64,000 nt of DNA from Lycocorax pyrrhopterus obiensis (Eukaryota > Chordata > Aves > Passeriformes > Paradisaeidae): the NCBI GenBank assembly GCA_014706295.1, contig JACSVZ010000007.1, positions 64,395,441 to 64,459,440 on the forward strand, in the 5' to 3' direction. Made by a program: the position numbers and the translations under genes. Shown here one piece after another: positions 13,435-25,110 of this stretch; position 1 is the first letter of the stretch; each line of letters opens with the position of its first letter. The notes under the pieces are model-generated. The model worked only from the letters and a program-made list of their open reading frames with translations. It made no database searches and was not told where the DNA came from.

Positions 13435-13508
13435 CTGGAGCCGGGAGGGCTGTGTGCTCCAACACCCGCTGCTGGAGCCGCGAGGGCTGATGCTCCGACA
13501 CCAACATG
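13435..13508. repeat. Two-copy 37-bp direct repeat at the island edge
   Basis: Copies starting at 13,435 and 13,472 share ctggagccg(g/c)gagggctg followed by tgctcc(a/g)acacc. A partial copy (acacccgctgcc) precedes them at about 13,407. This is a short tandem duplication within the CpG island shoulder. Confidence 0.8.
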
Positions 13509-14672
13509 GCTGCGAGGCTCCGCCGGCTTCTCCGCCGCTGCTCTGCCATCTCCCCAACGGGAACCTTCCGGCGGGGAAGGTCCATCCTGTCCTACATTCG
13601 TTCTCCCGCACACAGCGGTGTTCGCCACCGACGGGGCGGGGGGGACGAAGGAGAGGGGGGCGCAGCCGCATCCCGGGACGCAGGGGACCACGGCGGCCCC
13701 AGGGAGAGAGCCGCGGGGAGAGCGATGTGTGTGTGGCGGCCAGGGGCGGTGGGACGGGGCGGGAGGACCGGGGCAGGGGGAGCCGCGGGGTTCCCGCGTC
13801 CTCTGGCAGAACCCCGCACCCCCTGAGCCCCCCGCGAGAGCGCCCCGGGCTGGCTCCGCGCACGGCGGCGCCTCCGCCCGCTCGGGCAGCGCTGCAGCGC
13901 CAGCGGTGCCGGGTAACCGGGCGGCGGCAGCGGCACCGCGGCGCGGAGGGGGCGGCGGCCGCGGCACGGGCGGCCCCGCAGCATCGCAGCCTGGCAGCAT
14001 CCCCGGCCCCGCAGCATCCCCAGCCCAGCCCAGCCCAGCGCGGGCGGCCGCCGGCGCCGTCCCGCGGGCAGCGGCGGCAGCGCGGCCAGGCCCGGCCCGG
14101 CCCGGCCCGTCCGCGGGGCACCCGCCCGCCGCTCCGCGCTCTCCCCGCCCGCCCCCCTCCCGGGAAGGGCGTCGTCCCGGCGCCCCCGCCGCACCGTGGG
14201 GTCGTCCTGACCGGGACGTTCGGGACCGGCCGGGCCGCCCCCCACTCCCCCGCCCCGTCCCCTGGGCCAGTACCGCGGTGCAATGCAGATGTGCCGGGCG
14301 CGACTCCCCTCGCGTTACCTGGTGCCTCCGGGGACGGGCGGCGGCTGGAGCGCGTCCCCTGGGGGTGCGGCCGCGGCCGGGCCCCGGCGGGCTGCGGGCG
14401 CTGGCGGCAGGCGGGCTGCCCGCCGCTCCGCCCCGAGCCGGCGCTCACCACCCGCATCCTACCGCGGGTCCGCGGCGGAGCTGCCCGCGGCCGGGGCGGG
14501 CAGGGCGGCCCGGGGACGGCCCCACGCGGCGGCTCGGGCGGGTGGCGGCACATGCACACACGCGCGGGCGGGGGCGGGAGGCGCGGGACAACCCGCCTGC
14601 ATTAGCCCGCCCGCATCGCCCCGCACCGGGCAGCCCGCCCCGCTCCGCGCCGCCGGCGCTGACCTTGTCGTG

Positions 14673-14750
14673 TACCTGCGCCAGGTTAATCCTCGCCAAG
14701 CGCTGCCGCTCCGCACCCCGCTGCGGGATCCTGCGCGCCAGGCGCTGCAC
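14673..14750 (-). other. Candidate first-exon 3' end in the CpG island
   Basis: On the minus strand an open stretch ending RINLAQVHDK is followed at once by AAG|gtcagc, with a second possible site CAG|gtacac twelve bases earlier. The frame contains QRLARRIPQRGAERQRLA, which is less Pro/Ala/Gly-dominated than other island frames. There is no ATG close upstream in this frame (the nearest start-like codon is GTG at 14,750), so translation is unproven. It may equally be 5' UTR. Family not recognised. Confidence 0.2.
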
Positions 14751-14790
14751 TGGACGGACGGACGGACGGACGGAGGGATGGACAGACGGA
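14751..14790. repeat. (GGAC)n simple repeat
   Basis: About six perfect ggac units followed by imperfect ggaggga/tggacagac units, inside the CpG island. It is the only microsatellite of note in the island. Confidence 0.9.
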
Positions 14791-15645
14791 CGTGGCCGAG
14801 GCGCGGGCAGCCCCGCCGCCGGGCCGGCGCCTCCCGGGTGCGGGTGCCGCTAGCGCGGGGCGGCCGGCGGCAGGGCCATGCGGCTCCGCGCTGCTCCGCG
14901 CCGGGCGCGCTCAGGCGGAGCAGCCGCGGCGGCGGGCGCTGCGGCGGGGCAGAGCGGGGAGCGCGGCGCCCGCGGCTCGGCCCTCCGCGGCGGCGGCAGC
15001 TGCGCCCATCCTCCGCGCCGCCGGCCTCCGCCCGGCCCCGGCCCCGGCCGCGGGCAGCCGCGCCGCTCGCTGCCGCATGGAGCAGCCGCCGCCTCCCCCG
15101 CGCCGCGCCGCGCCGGGGCGGGCTGGAGCAGCCGGGCCCTCCCCGCCCCGCCGCACGCACGGCTGAGCCGCAGCCGCCCGACCGCCGCCGCGCAGACGTG
15201 CGGCCGGGCCGCCCCCCGCCGCGCCGGGCTCGGGGCTGCGCGCCGCCGGGCGGGACCAGGCACGGGCACCGGCACGGATACGGACACGCCTCCGCCTACC
15301 CCGCCACGCCGGGGCCAGGCCGCGGCGACGGAGACCGAGAGCGGCTGCGGTCCTCGGGGCACCCCACAGCCCTCCCCCAGCCGCCGCCCGGGGTCCCGGG
15401 TCCGGAGCGGGCGGCGGGCGGGGCGGCGCGGCTGCGGGGGGTGCGCGGGAGTTTGACCTGACGATCGATCCGGTAGATGCACGGGCGGAACCGTCTCGCG
15501 GCGCGGAGCGGCCACGCGGGGTGGGAGCGCGGCAGCAGCTCCGTTCCGCGCCGCCCGGTTTGGCGAGGGCTCCTGTCCACCCTCGGGGCACGCAGCTGCC
15601 CGCATCCTGCCCGCGCCCTGCCGGTCCGAGGACAGGGACTGCAAC

Positions 15646-18600
15646 ACCGGACTTCTAGGAGGGATGATCCTGGCAGGAGAAGGAAAGGCTGGGCCATCCT
15701 TGGGGGCAGTAAACTGGAGCACTTTTGGGGATTTCGGCACCATTACCTGTCTCCTGGATCTCTAACAGGGAGGCGAGTGCATTTCGTGCTATGGAACACT
15801 GACACCCTTCTCTAATGCTCTTTTGTGGGAAAACGCCGGGGATGTTGCAGGACCCGAAGAAGAGGAGCACTGCCTGGAGAGCCTGGAAGAGGAGCTAATT
15901 AACGAACCTCGTCAGCGGCCAGTGACCCCGCACCTGGAGGGATGTGCAGGCACGTGCCCTGCCGCCACTGGGCAATGGCCCCGTCTCCCCCGACACACTT
16001 CCGCTGGGATGGGAGGCAGTTGCTCTCTCCTCCGGGGCTGCCCCGGGGCTCTCTGCAGCTGGACCAGCCCGGGTGGCCACCGCTGCTGCCGGTGCAGGAG
16101 AAAACCCATGGACTGCTTGGCACGCTTGGAGGCAGTGGGAGCAATGCTGCCGGGGATACACTGGCATCTTCTCGCTGGGGATGCACGTGGTAGGAGCCCC
16201 ATTCCAGAAACGGGAAGATGCAGTGGCAGTCTTCATGCCTCTCTGCTGATGCCATGCCAAAGTTTTTTGTGCCTTGGGATGCAGCATCTGGCGTCGGTGA
16301 GAAGAGGGAACACATCACTATTCCTGGGCTCAGGGCTGTCCATGTGACATAAGAACTTTGAAGTGGTCTCCAAAGCAACCTGTGACCCTGCTCTCACAAG
16401 GAACCCAGCTGCCAGAGCCACGTCATCCTCTGCCCTTCTGACAGCCTCTGAATCTGTCCAGGGCTTGGCTGCCAGGCTGGGCCTGACTTAGTGTTTATCT
16501 CCAAGTACCAGCTGCTATTTCATGGAGCTGGTTTGAGCTGTTACAGGGGAAGAGAGGCTGGCAGGAGGAAATGAGCCTGAATCTTCTCTCCCTCGAAGGA
16601 AAACTCATGTCAGCTGGTTTTACTGGGGTGGTCTCTGCCCCACATTCAGTCCTAGCACTGATCTCCTTTGGAGCTGGAGGCAGTGTTGTGCTCAGCCCTG
16701 ATTTGGTGTTCACAGTGTGCTCCCCTGTGGAGAGAGAAGAAAGACAGTAAGATGCTCCCTGGTAAAACATCCGTGGTCTTGGCTGGCATCCACCAGTGTC
16801 TTGGGCTTCAGGTTCAAGCATTTGCACTCTGTCAGTTCTCTGCTGCCCCAGAAGCAGGGGGGCTGGCATGCCAGCAATGCCAGCAGTGTGGCTGTCATTG
16901 GGAGAGGAGGCAAACATCGGGGTACAGCTTCCCTGGCCATGGGAACACGGAGAAGCGCAGTGGAAACTCACTGGAAGCTTGTGTTCAGAGCCTGGTATGT
17001 ACTAGGGGTGCACTGGTTTGCACCATCCAGCCCAAACATAGTGTGAGGGCTGGTTCAGGACCACTCTGAACTGGTACCAGTACAGCGCAGCCCAGGAGCT
17101 CCACAACCTTGCAGCTAAAGCAATGTCCTGCGCTGTCTGGCCTCAGGTGTTTGAGCAAGGGCTGCTGCATCTTCTTTGTCACCCTGAAATCCGTCCTGGA
17201 CGTGAGACTGAGACAAGACTGAGACAACAGCACCGCCTAGTTAATGTACCCAGTGGGAAAACTGCTCCCCCCTGGGGCATCTAGGACTGTGGGAACTGGG
17301 GGTGTGCTGGGGAGGTTCGCTCACTGATGGCTGGGATGGAAAGCCCGCTTGTCTGATCCTGGACCCAGACCTAAGTGACAGTGTGTGGCTGCTATGCCGT
17401 ACGGGTCTTACCCTGAAGCTGTTCCCCTCCCTCTTGTTCACCCCTCCACTGGGGTCTCTCCTGGGGTGTTCTTGGCTGCCCCCGGTGATGCTATGGGGGG
17501 TGTCTGTGCCTGAATGCTCCCTTCAATGCCCTGGGACGGGCTGTTTTGGGACAAACCTCAGTGCTGTGGGAAAGGGCACGTCTGTGTCCTGGCATCGTTA
17601 TTCCCAGTGCCTTGCCGTGTACCTCATGGACAGCACTGTCCTGCACAGCCCTGGCACTGGGGATGCTCAGGATTACTCAGGTGAGCTCCTACCTCGCTGT
17701 GGCCAGGATTCACCCTGCCTTGAGGACCCTCACTCCTGCTGGGGCTCAGTCACCTCCCCCTTTACCCATCTGAAGAAGCTCTTGCTGGGGGTTTTGTCTT
17801 GCTCTCACCAACCAGTATTAAAATGCTTTTTTCCCAATAGAGCTGGTAGCTCCTTAACCTGAAATCTTTTTCCCCTCACAGGTATCATTTTAAAATTATT
17901 TCATCATTTCTTTTTTTGGCTGAAATAAGGAGACCTTGAGGAGAGTTCTTTGTTCAAATAACACACAGAGCTCTTTTATGCACTTTCAAACCCTTAGTCA
18001 CCTCTGGAAGGAGGGACCTGGGGCTGAGGCACAGTGCCAGCGTGCTGCAGCTGCTGGCGACAGGGTGCCGTGCTCACCCAGCCTGCTGCCCACAACACCC
18101 ACACCCACGGTGCCACGGGGGGCTGCCTGTTCCTCATCCCTTCAGACATCCTCCCCAGCCCCACCTCACAGACCGGAGCCATCCTTTGAGCTGTGGCCCC
18201 AGTTGCTGCTAGACTGCTGGGGCAGCAGGAGGGGCAGGATGCCCCGTGTCTGCGGTGGTGGTAGCTGTACCACGGGCTGGAGCAGGAACTGTTCAGGCAT
18301 AACGTCACTCCGCACGGAGCACAGAGTTTTCCATCAGCACAGGCGCCCTTCCTCGCCAGGCACCGAACGCTGGTACCGCGTGCTGCGTGTACACCCTAAA
18401 GGAGACCAGCAGCAGTGCAGGGGAGCAGCGCCCAGGCACTGCCGGTTCTGACAGCCCGGCGAAAAACATGTCAAGAGGCGGTACATGGTACTCCTTAAGA
18501 GAAACTCTGGTACCTCATCAAAAAGCATCTGGAAGCGGCAATGCTTATTCATCCTTACAAGGAGAAAATTCACTGCACTAATCACTGAAATGTCAAATGT

Positions 18601-20121
18601 CACGTTGCATGAAGTAGATTTCTCGTCCCTGGAGCACCTTGGAGACAAGAACGCCTCAGGTGCCAGTGCACGCCAGCCTCTCCCTCCAGAAGAACCGGGG
18701 AAGCATGTGGAGTTAACCCAGTGTTCATTTCCTGTGGATGTTTTTCCATTTTAAATTCTTTAGTCTGTAAGATGGGGGAGCTGTTGCATTGTACAAAAAA
18801 TGGCAGGGACCGATCCTGCTCCTTCTGGAGCCCTCTGTCTCCTTGTCGCCAGGCCAGAGGTGAGATCCCTCCCCAGCTGTCCTGGTGCCCCCATCTCTCA
18901 CCCTCACTGGCTGGGGAGGCTCAGGGCAAGTGGTGCTAAACCTGGCCCCGGGCACACAGGTCCCTCAGCACTACTTCTGATTTTATTTAAGGTGAACTGC
19001 TGTGACATTTCTCCCTAGGGTCCGTTCGTATTGCTGCCCTGGTCTTCATGTGCCAGCCCCACACTGCCGGACCCTGCCACTGGCGCTGCCAGTGAATCAC
19101 CCAAAACCTCCACGGGGGGTGGGGGGCTGGTGACAGGCTTATCCTCAAACAGACTCGGTTCATCTGGTAGGACCAAACCAAGTAAAGCAATATTTTATAG
19201 CTGGAGTGCACCCTTTTTTGCATTTTTAATCAAAAAACAGCTTAGATTAAAAGTCGTGATTACAGTAATTGTAATGGCTGTTTGCTTCATCTTTTAACAA
19301 ATTTATTCTTTGAGAAATAAAATCATGTGCTGATTTGTTTTTTTTAATTTCTTGCATGATTATATGAAGACTTCTAGCTGTTGGTACCTGGCTTATTTAT
19401 GAAGTGCATTGATTGTCAGACACAAGCTGGAGGATGAACGCAGATGAGCACTGACTGTCCTGTGGCAATCACATCGCTGCCACAATCCTGCATTGCGTGA
19501 GCACGGTTTTGTCTGGGGAAGACCTGGAGGCACAACTGGGAAAAGTTTGCTGTGCTGATGAGGAGCCTTGTCTGCCTCAACCTAAACCTCATGGGCAGGC
19601 TCTGCCCGCCCTGGAGCCGGCACACGAGCTCAGGGCTCTCTTCAGCCAGCTTTGCGCCCCACACAGTGGGTTTTCTCACCCCCATGGTGGCCTGGCAGGG
19701 CCACACAAGCTCGCCTGGAGCATGGCTTGATTTGGAAATAGGGGTAGGAGGAAATATTACAGATGGAGACCCTACACAAGAAATGGGAAGAAGCAGATAT
19801 ATTGTAGGGCTGTGAATAAAAAATAGAGACTAAGCCCAGTCATAACTTAGAAAAACAGCCTGTCCCAAAGAAACCTGTTACTTGCAGAAGGCCGTTTCCT
19901 TCTGCCAGGTGTCATTGGCACCTCCAGGCACTGGGACTGGTGTTCCCAAGGCAGGTAGAGGCCAGAGCAGTGGGAGACTGCCAGGGGCTCGCTGCGACTG
20001 ACAGGCAGTGCCGATGTGTGGGGCGGAGCTGGGGCAGAGCTTATGTGAGGAGAGGGCTGCTGACACCGTGGGCAGCCCCATCTTTCCATCTCTATGAACA
20101 GACACACTTGTGTTTTTGCAG
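15646..20121. other. Non-coding DNA downstream of the island
   Basis: CpG density drops abruptly. A minus-strand segment at about 15,746-15,820 is bounded by ttcccacaaaag| and GACAG|gtaatg and is open (ARNALASLLEIQET), but this is splice-motif evidence only. On the plus strand a strong donor ACTCAG|gtgagc occurs at 17,680 after a plausible acceptor at 17,605. The longer open frames at 15.8-16.4 and 17.3-17.9 kb have no recognisable content. Confidence 0.5.
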
Positions 20122-20205
20122 GGCCCAGCGCAGCTGGACGTGGAAGGCAAAGCCAGCCTGTATCCCAGGGAAGGACCCAAGGCAGCAATGCAATGCTGTG
20201 GTCTG
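20122..20205 (+). other. Candidate internal exon, 84 nt (28 codons)
   Basis: A strong 3' splice site (cttgtgtttttgcag|G) and a good 5' splice site (GTCTG|gtgagc) enclose exactly 84 bases, open in phase 0 as GPAQLDVEGKASLYPREG followed by PKAAMQCCGL. Length divisible by three and open phase are consistent with an internal coding exon. However, a second frame is also open, and the peptide is not one I recognise. It could be a lncRNA exon or chance. Confidence 0.25.
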
Positions 20206-20319
20206 GTGAGCTGGTTTAGGGGCAAACAGCTCTACATTTCTTTCTGAAGGTGACATTAAGCCTCCTGGATTGAAGAACAATAATTGCCCATCCCTGAATG
20301 CGGTTTCCAATCACACATC

Positions 20320-20396
20320 TTTGAACAGCTTGAAAGTACTGGGGGAATCTCAGAGGGTTTTTCCGATCTAAATGATGCTGTGATTCCATGATTTCA
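20320..20396 (+). mobile_element. Degraded CR1 3' end
   Basis: The sequence ttgaaagtactgggggaatc leading to gatctaaatgatgctgtgattccatgatt resembles the terminal part of a CR1 copy on the plus strand, strongly diverged. Only the last about 75 bases are discernible. Confidence 0.5.
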
Positions 20397-21879
20397 GCAG
20401 ACAGAAGTGTTGAGTGCTGTGCAGATGGGATGGGCATCACCTGGCAAACAGCACGGGCACCTAATCCTGTGCCACCGGGGCTCAGCACCTGTCCCCCTGC
20501 CCATTTAAAGCCAAAGATGTGCTTCATTGCCTGTCTCCTCCTCCTTGCTTCTGGAATTTTAATAATGTGCTCCCTTAACACTTGCACTCTCTTCGTATTG
20601 GAGTTTTGGGTCTCAGTCTTTTAAAATTCTTCCTTATTCGCATTTCTTTCTTCCACAATTTATTCCTTCTTTGTTCAGATGACTTCTCAGTAGAAAACAG
20701 CAAAATTTCCATCACCAGCCTGCCCCGATTCCCTCAGAGCCATGTGCAGAGCTCATTTCCATAATAGATGGGAATTTGTTGTTCTACCAGTTACTGATTT
20801 AAGTCTTTTCCTTAAGCCAAATTTTGCACGGAAGATAGTGTCCAGTAATTCAAGCTATTATTCTTCTCGATGTTCCATCTCCTCTCTTATATCCAAGCAA
20901 CATGCTGAGGACTAGTGTTCAACTCATCATGGTGGGAGAATGAAGAGCTACCCTACACCTCATTTGTACATAGAAGAAAGAACAAACTTTTATTTATAGT
21001 CTTTGCAGTCTTCAATTTATAATATTTACGGTCTCTACAGCTGCAGTTTAGAGCATACAGGAGCTCACCACTGCCATAACCACAATGAAAAGGTTGCACC
21101 AAAAATGAGTTAATTTTCACTGCAAAAATTACTCTGCAACGCAGGCTGGAGTGTTGCTCCCCAGAAAAGGAATACAATATTCCATTGGAAGAGGAGGAGA
21201 AAGTGAATTTAGTGATTATTATGCATAAGCATCCCAAACAAGCAGAACCAGGAAAATAATAAGATAACTAATATTTTTGAGAAGTTGCTAATTGGGAAAA
21301 AAATAGAGACACAGAAGCAAAATAATTCTAGTAACAACTCTTCAAAAAGAGCGAACTGGCGTCTGGCATGGATCCCCACTGCTTCCGAGCTTGTTCAATT
21401 AAAATCAACACTGAATGGGTTTTCTTTCACTTCCATTACTCAAGCTGCATCCTTCAAAAGGATGGCAAATGATTGATATGCATATGAAAGAACCACAGAG
21501 TATGAAATTACAAAATGATACAGGGTTTGGATATTTGCACTTTGAGATATTAAATCTTCTGAAGGAAAATATTTGAGCAAATTCTGAATAAAGAACCCTA
21601 CAGAGGAGAAAGGAAGAGTAGCAAGATAATCTAATCAGGGAGGGGCTCAGCAATTTCCAAGTGCTGAATTCCTCAGTTCAACCATGACACGATGTTTCCA
21701 GCCCAGGATCTGCTCTTCTATCTGGTCTGGGCATTCGCTACCAGGGTCTTGTGTATGTTCATAACTCAAACAAGGTTCAAAGTCCTGACTCAGACTTGGA
21801 TTTAACCCTTTCCAGAGATACAGAGATGCTAAAAATCACTTCATTGCTCCTGGTGCCCACCCTCCTTTCATTTTTGCAG

Positions 21880-21911
21880 GCTCGGTGTTGCTGCTGCACC
21901 TCTCCGAGCAG
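21880..21911 (+). other. Candidate 32-nt micro-exon
   Basis: The site cctttcatttttgcag|G is close to the ideal vertebrate acceptor and GAGCAG|gtgaga is a strong donor, with 32 bases between them. It reads SVLLLHLSEQ in one phase. The flanks are non-coding. Being so short, it is weak evidence alone. It lies 1.7 kb downstream of the 84-nt candidate on the same strand; joining the two in the phase-0 frame gives ARCCCC..., which does not look like protein. Confidence 0.18.
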
Positions 21912-24900
21912 GTGAGAACCTTCTCAAGTGTCCCAACAGGCTCCGCAGCGCAGACAGCTCCTGCTGCACTGCAGCCGTGGCTCCCAGCAGGGCACCGCTG
22001 CTCCGGCCTTCCCTGGTGTCCTGCCTGGCCACAGACACACTTCCTCACAGCTGGCAGCTGGCAGGAAGAGCCAAAGGAGAGGTGTCATGGTAGTTTGGAT
22101 CTCTCAAATGTACAGGACAAAGTGCCCTGTAAATTAGGCTTTTTTTAATGAGCTCATTAGGAGATACAACAACCAAGCACAACAAACATGAGTTTGATCC
22201 CCTTTGCCCAAGGGATTCACATGAATTCACTTATTCACTACTCAAGTCATGAGATTCCATAATGTATAAGCCATAACTGCATCACACACCTATGAGCAAA
22301 GAAGATCCCAGTCCAGGGGTGAGTGTTCATTTCTCCTCCTCCATCATGGAGCGGGCGTCCCCTCCAGCACAAAAGGAGCCAGGGAAGCCTCAGCAGTCCC
22401 ACTGCTGTGGGGTCCACTGCAAAGGCTTTTGGAGTGAGCCGACTTTTACACCTCCCAGCTTGGTCTGTTCTATTCCCAAGAGACAGCAGACTCTGACACA
22501 GCTTCCTGACAGGTGATATGTGGAGATGCTGGCTGCAGGGATGGGGAACAGTGGCTGCATTGCAGATCTTTAGCTCCTTCTGGCCACCTCCTGCCACCAT
22601 GGGGCTCTTGCTCTGACCCAGTGATCCTGATCCCAGCACACACCAGGCTGGGGGGCTATGGGCTGGGTTAGCCAAAAATCTGATCAGGAATCACAGGAAC
22701 ACTCACAATGCTCCAGGTATCCCCTTTGATTCTGGTCTTTGAGAGGTGCAAGAGGAGGGCTTGGGCTGTCTGCTGTGTCTCAGTCTGCCAGCCTGCTTTA
22801 TTTTTATTAATGTTAAGTGCAGATTAAACATCAGTGAAAGTCACCTGTTTGGCATGAACCATCTTGTCAGGAATATACTGCATGGAAACCCATCAGGCAG
22901 TTGCCTGACGGTCTCTAATCACACAAGACTTCCACGCTGTGTTTAAAATCTCGGGATGCTATGACTTGGTGGTAATTAGTGGTAATTGTTTCCCAAGAAG
23001 GTGCTGTATTTGACTAATAACTCCCTTTACAGGAGTCAGGGAGATCAGGGACGCCTGGGTCAGGAGCTGTCACTGCTAATTACCCTCTCACTCCTGTTGC
23101 TAACAGGAGCTCTCAGCAGCTCCTGCCAGTGTCACCTCTCAAGGACGGGATCCTCTGTCCTGCGGGGTTCCACTCCTTAAGGAGAAGTGGTAGGTGCATC
23201 ATGCAATCTGTCCTGTGACAGGGCAGACTGACAGCCACAGGGTCCTGGGTTTTGCTACTGTTTGAAGTTCTTCTGGAAATGAACCCAGGCTGGGTTAAAG
23301 AAAAATAACTTCAATAGGCAAAACTCAACTGTTCCCCTGGGTAAGCTGCTTCAATCTCTTGCTGTCCTCAACAAAAATGTGTGTTTTACTTCTGATCTTC
23401 AGTTTCCCACTGTAGCTTCCAAACACAGAGGTTTTTTCCTTTTTTTTTATGTCCAGCCTCTGAAGAGGAATGTTTTCCTTCTTTTCCTATGTTTCTCAGG
23501 CCCTGGATAACATTTCCTAATGTACTGGGATTGTCTGTGGGTTAACAGGAGGGGATCAGGGGATGCTGAGAACCGTGCTGCCACCTCCAGACCAAATCTC
23601 TCTCTTTCCGCCCTCAAGCTGCCGGTCCTGTTTTTATCTCCAAACATGAGAAACACCAAAATGTATTAAAGAGCTCACACATGAAATACCAAGCTTCCTT
23701 TCTGCCGTTTTTTCCATGTTTAACGTAGGTTTAATGAAGAATGTGTACAGCTATGCTGCTGGACCGGCCGAGCTGAGCTGCTGCCCCGTGTGCTCTGGAG
23801 AGCTGATGCTCGGAGCAGTGTGGCTGGGCCGGGGGCTCGGCAGCCCCAAGCCCCTCCTGCTGACCGCCAGCACTGAGTGGGCTGTGCTGGCTCACACGGA
23901 GGAGGCACGCGGGCCAGGGGCTCTGCTGGAGACAGAGGGCCCCAGGGCTGTGCCCGCTGCTGCCAGCCGTGGCTGGGGCTTGGGGCAGGTGGCTGGAAGA
24001 GCCACCATCAGCTTCCGCAGTGGCCACCAGCAGCCCCGGCCCCTCCGGTGCCCTGCTCTCACCCCAGCTGTCAGCTTGGCTCACCCCGCCACTGGATCAC
24101 ACTCAGTGGGGTGGGCAGAGAACTGGGAGAGCAAAAGCATGAAAACTGGTGGGTTGGGGCAAAGTCAGGTTAACAGATGAAGGACAAGCTATGCACACAA
24201 ACAAAGCAAACCAAGCAATTCATTCCCCACTTCTCCTACCAGGCAGGTGCTCAGCCATCCCCAAGACAGCCAGCCTCCAGCACACATGACAGTGACTTGG
24301 GAATGGAAACCCCATCACCCCAAATGTGCCCCCATCCCTGTCCCCCGGCTCCGTGTGCTGAGCACAATGTCCTGGGGTGGGACATCCCTCGGGGCAGCCG
24401 GGATCAGCTGTCCCAGCTGTGCCCCCCCAGCCCCTGGTGCCCTCAGCCCCTCGCTGTGGGGTGGGTGAGGAGCAGAGCAGTCCCTGGCACTGTGCAAGTG
24501 CTGCTCAGCAGGGCCTGGCACATCCCCGTGGGATCCACACTGCTTCCAGCACAGTTCCCAAACACAACTCCAGACCAGCTACTGAAAGAAAATCAACTTC
24601 ATCCCAGCAAAAAATCACCACAACAGCTAACTCACACACAGCCACTCCAACATGCTCAACACTGCTTCCATGCGATCAGTAAAAGCCAAGGTCCATTCTT
24701 TGATTAATTTTGAAGTTACACCCCCACTAAGGCCAGAAAATACCACCAACAGATGCCTCCTGGCACTTTGTTCAGCCCTTTGCTACAGAAGCAGGACAGC
24801 ACACCCAGAAGTGGAAGCAGGATGTGGAAGAAGGTGGTGAACAAAGTTTCCCCTTTTGGTGGCCACCGGCTAGTGCATCCACTTGGCTTATAACTCCATC

Positions 24901-24959
24901 TGCCAATGCTCCATGAGGGTGAGGAAGCTGAGCCACTCACTTCACAAGCCGTGGACAGA

Positions 24960-25110
24960 TTTCCCGCCTGCTTTCTGTCAAAAGCCCATAATTAGATGCA
25001 TTCTCTAAGGCCTTTACAGTGTTTGTATAGTGAGCAATTACCAAATGCTGCATTACAATTGTACAATTAGCAGTTCTACACTGTTAATAATGAATTTAAG
25101 ACTTGTGTAA
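24960..25110. promoter_or_regulatory. AT-rich CNE-like segment
   Basis: Contains gcaattacc, attacaattgtacaattagc and gttaataatgaat, a dense set of homeodomain-type ATTA cores without simple-repeat or transposon structure. This texture is typical of conserved developmental enhancers, but single-sequence inspection cannot prove conservation. Confidence 0.2.

Larger units (their letters stand above)
13395..15645. promoter_or_regulatory. CpG island, probable promoter
   Basis: Extremely GC-rich and CpG-dense over about 2.2 kb, peaking at 13,850-15,450, in a setting that is otherwise CpG-poor. It contains many GC boxes (ggggcggg and complement), CCG/CGG runs and no TATA box, as expected for a broad vertebrate promoter. 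Flanking CpG density falls sharply on both sides. The transcription direction is not decided: minus-strand 5' splice sites include CCAG|gtaacg near 14,320 and ACAAG|gtcagc near 14,674, while on the plus strand GCGTCG|gtgaga lies at about 16,299. Long open frames up to 539 codons exist in several frames on both strands because stop codons are rare at this composition. I could not assign the gene. Confidence 0.9.

Noticed and set aside
13506..13826. Frame starting MAARLRRLLRRCS with a mitochondrial-presequence look
   Set aside because: The Arg/Leu-rich start is what CGG/CTG-rich DNA encodes by chance; it decays into Gly/Arg low complexity, has no donor, and overlaps minus-strand frames of equal quality.
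13234..15461. Very long open frames (up to 539 codons) on both strands across 13.1-15.7 kb
   Set aside because: Stop codons are rare at this GC content; the frames overlap on both strands, are Pro/Ala/Arg/Gly-rich and cross splice-like sites. They are composition artefacts of the CpG island.
23716..24180. 154-codon plus-strand frame in a GC-rich patch
   Set aside because: The opposite strand is also open over 117 codons, there is no domain, and composition explains both.
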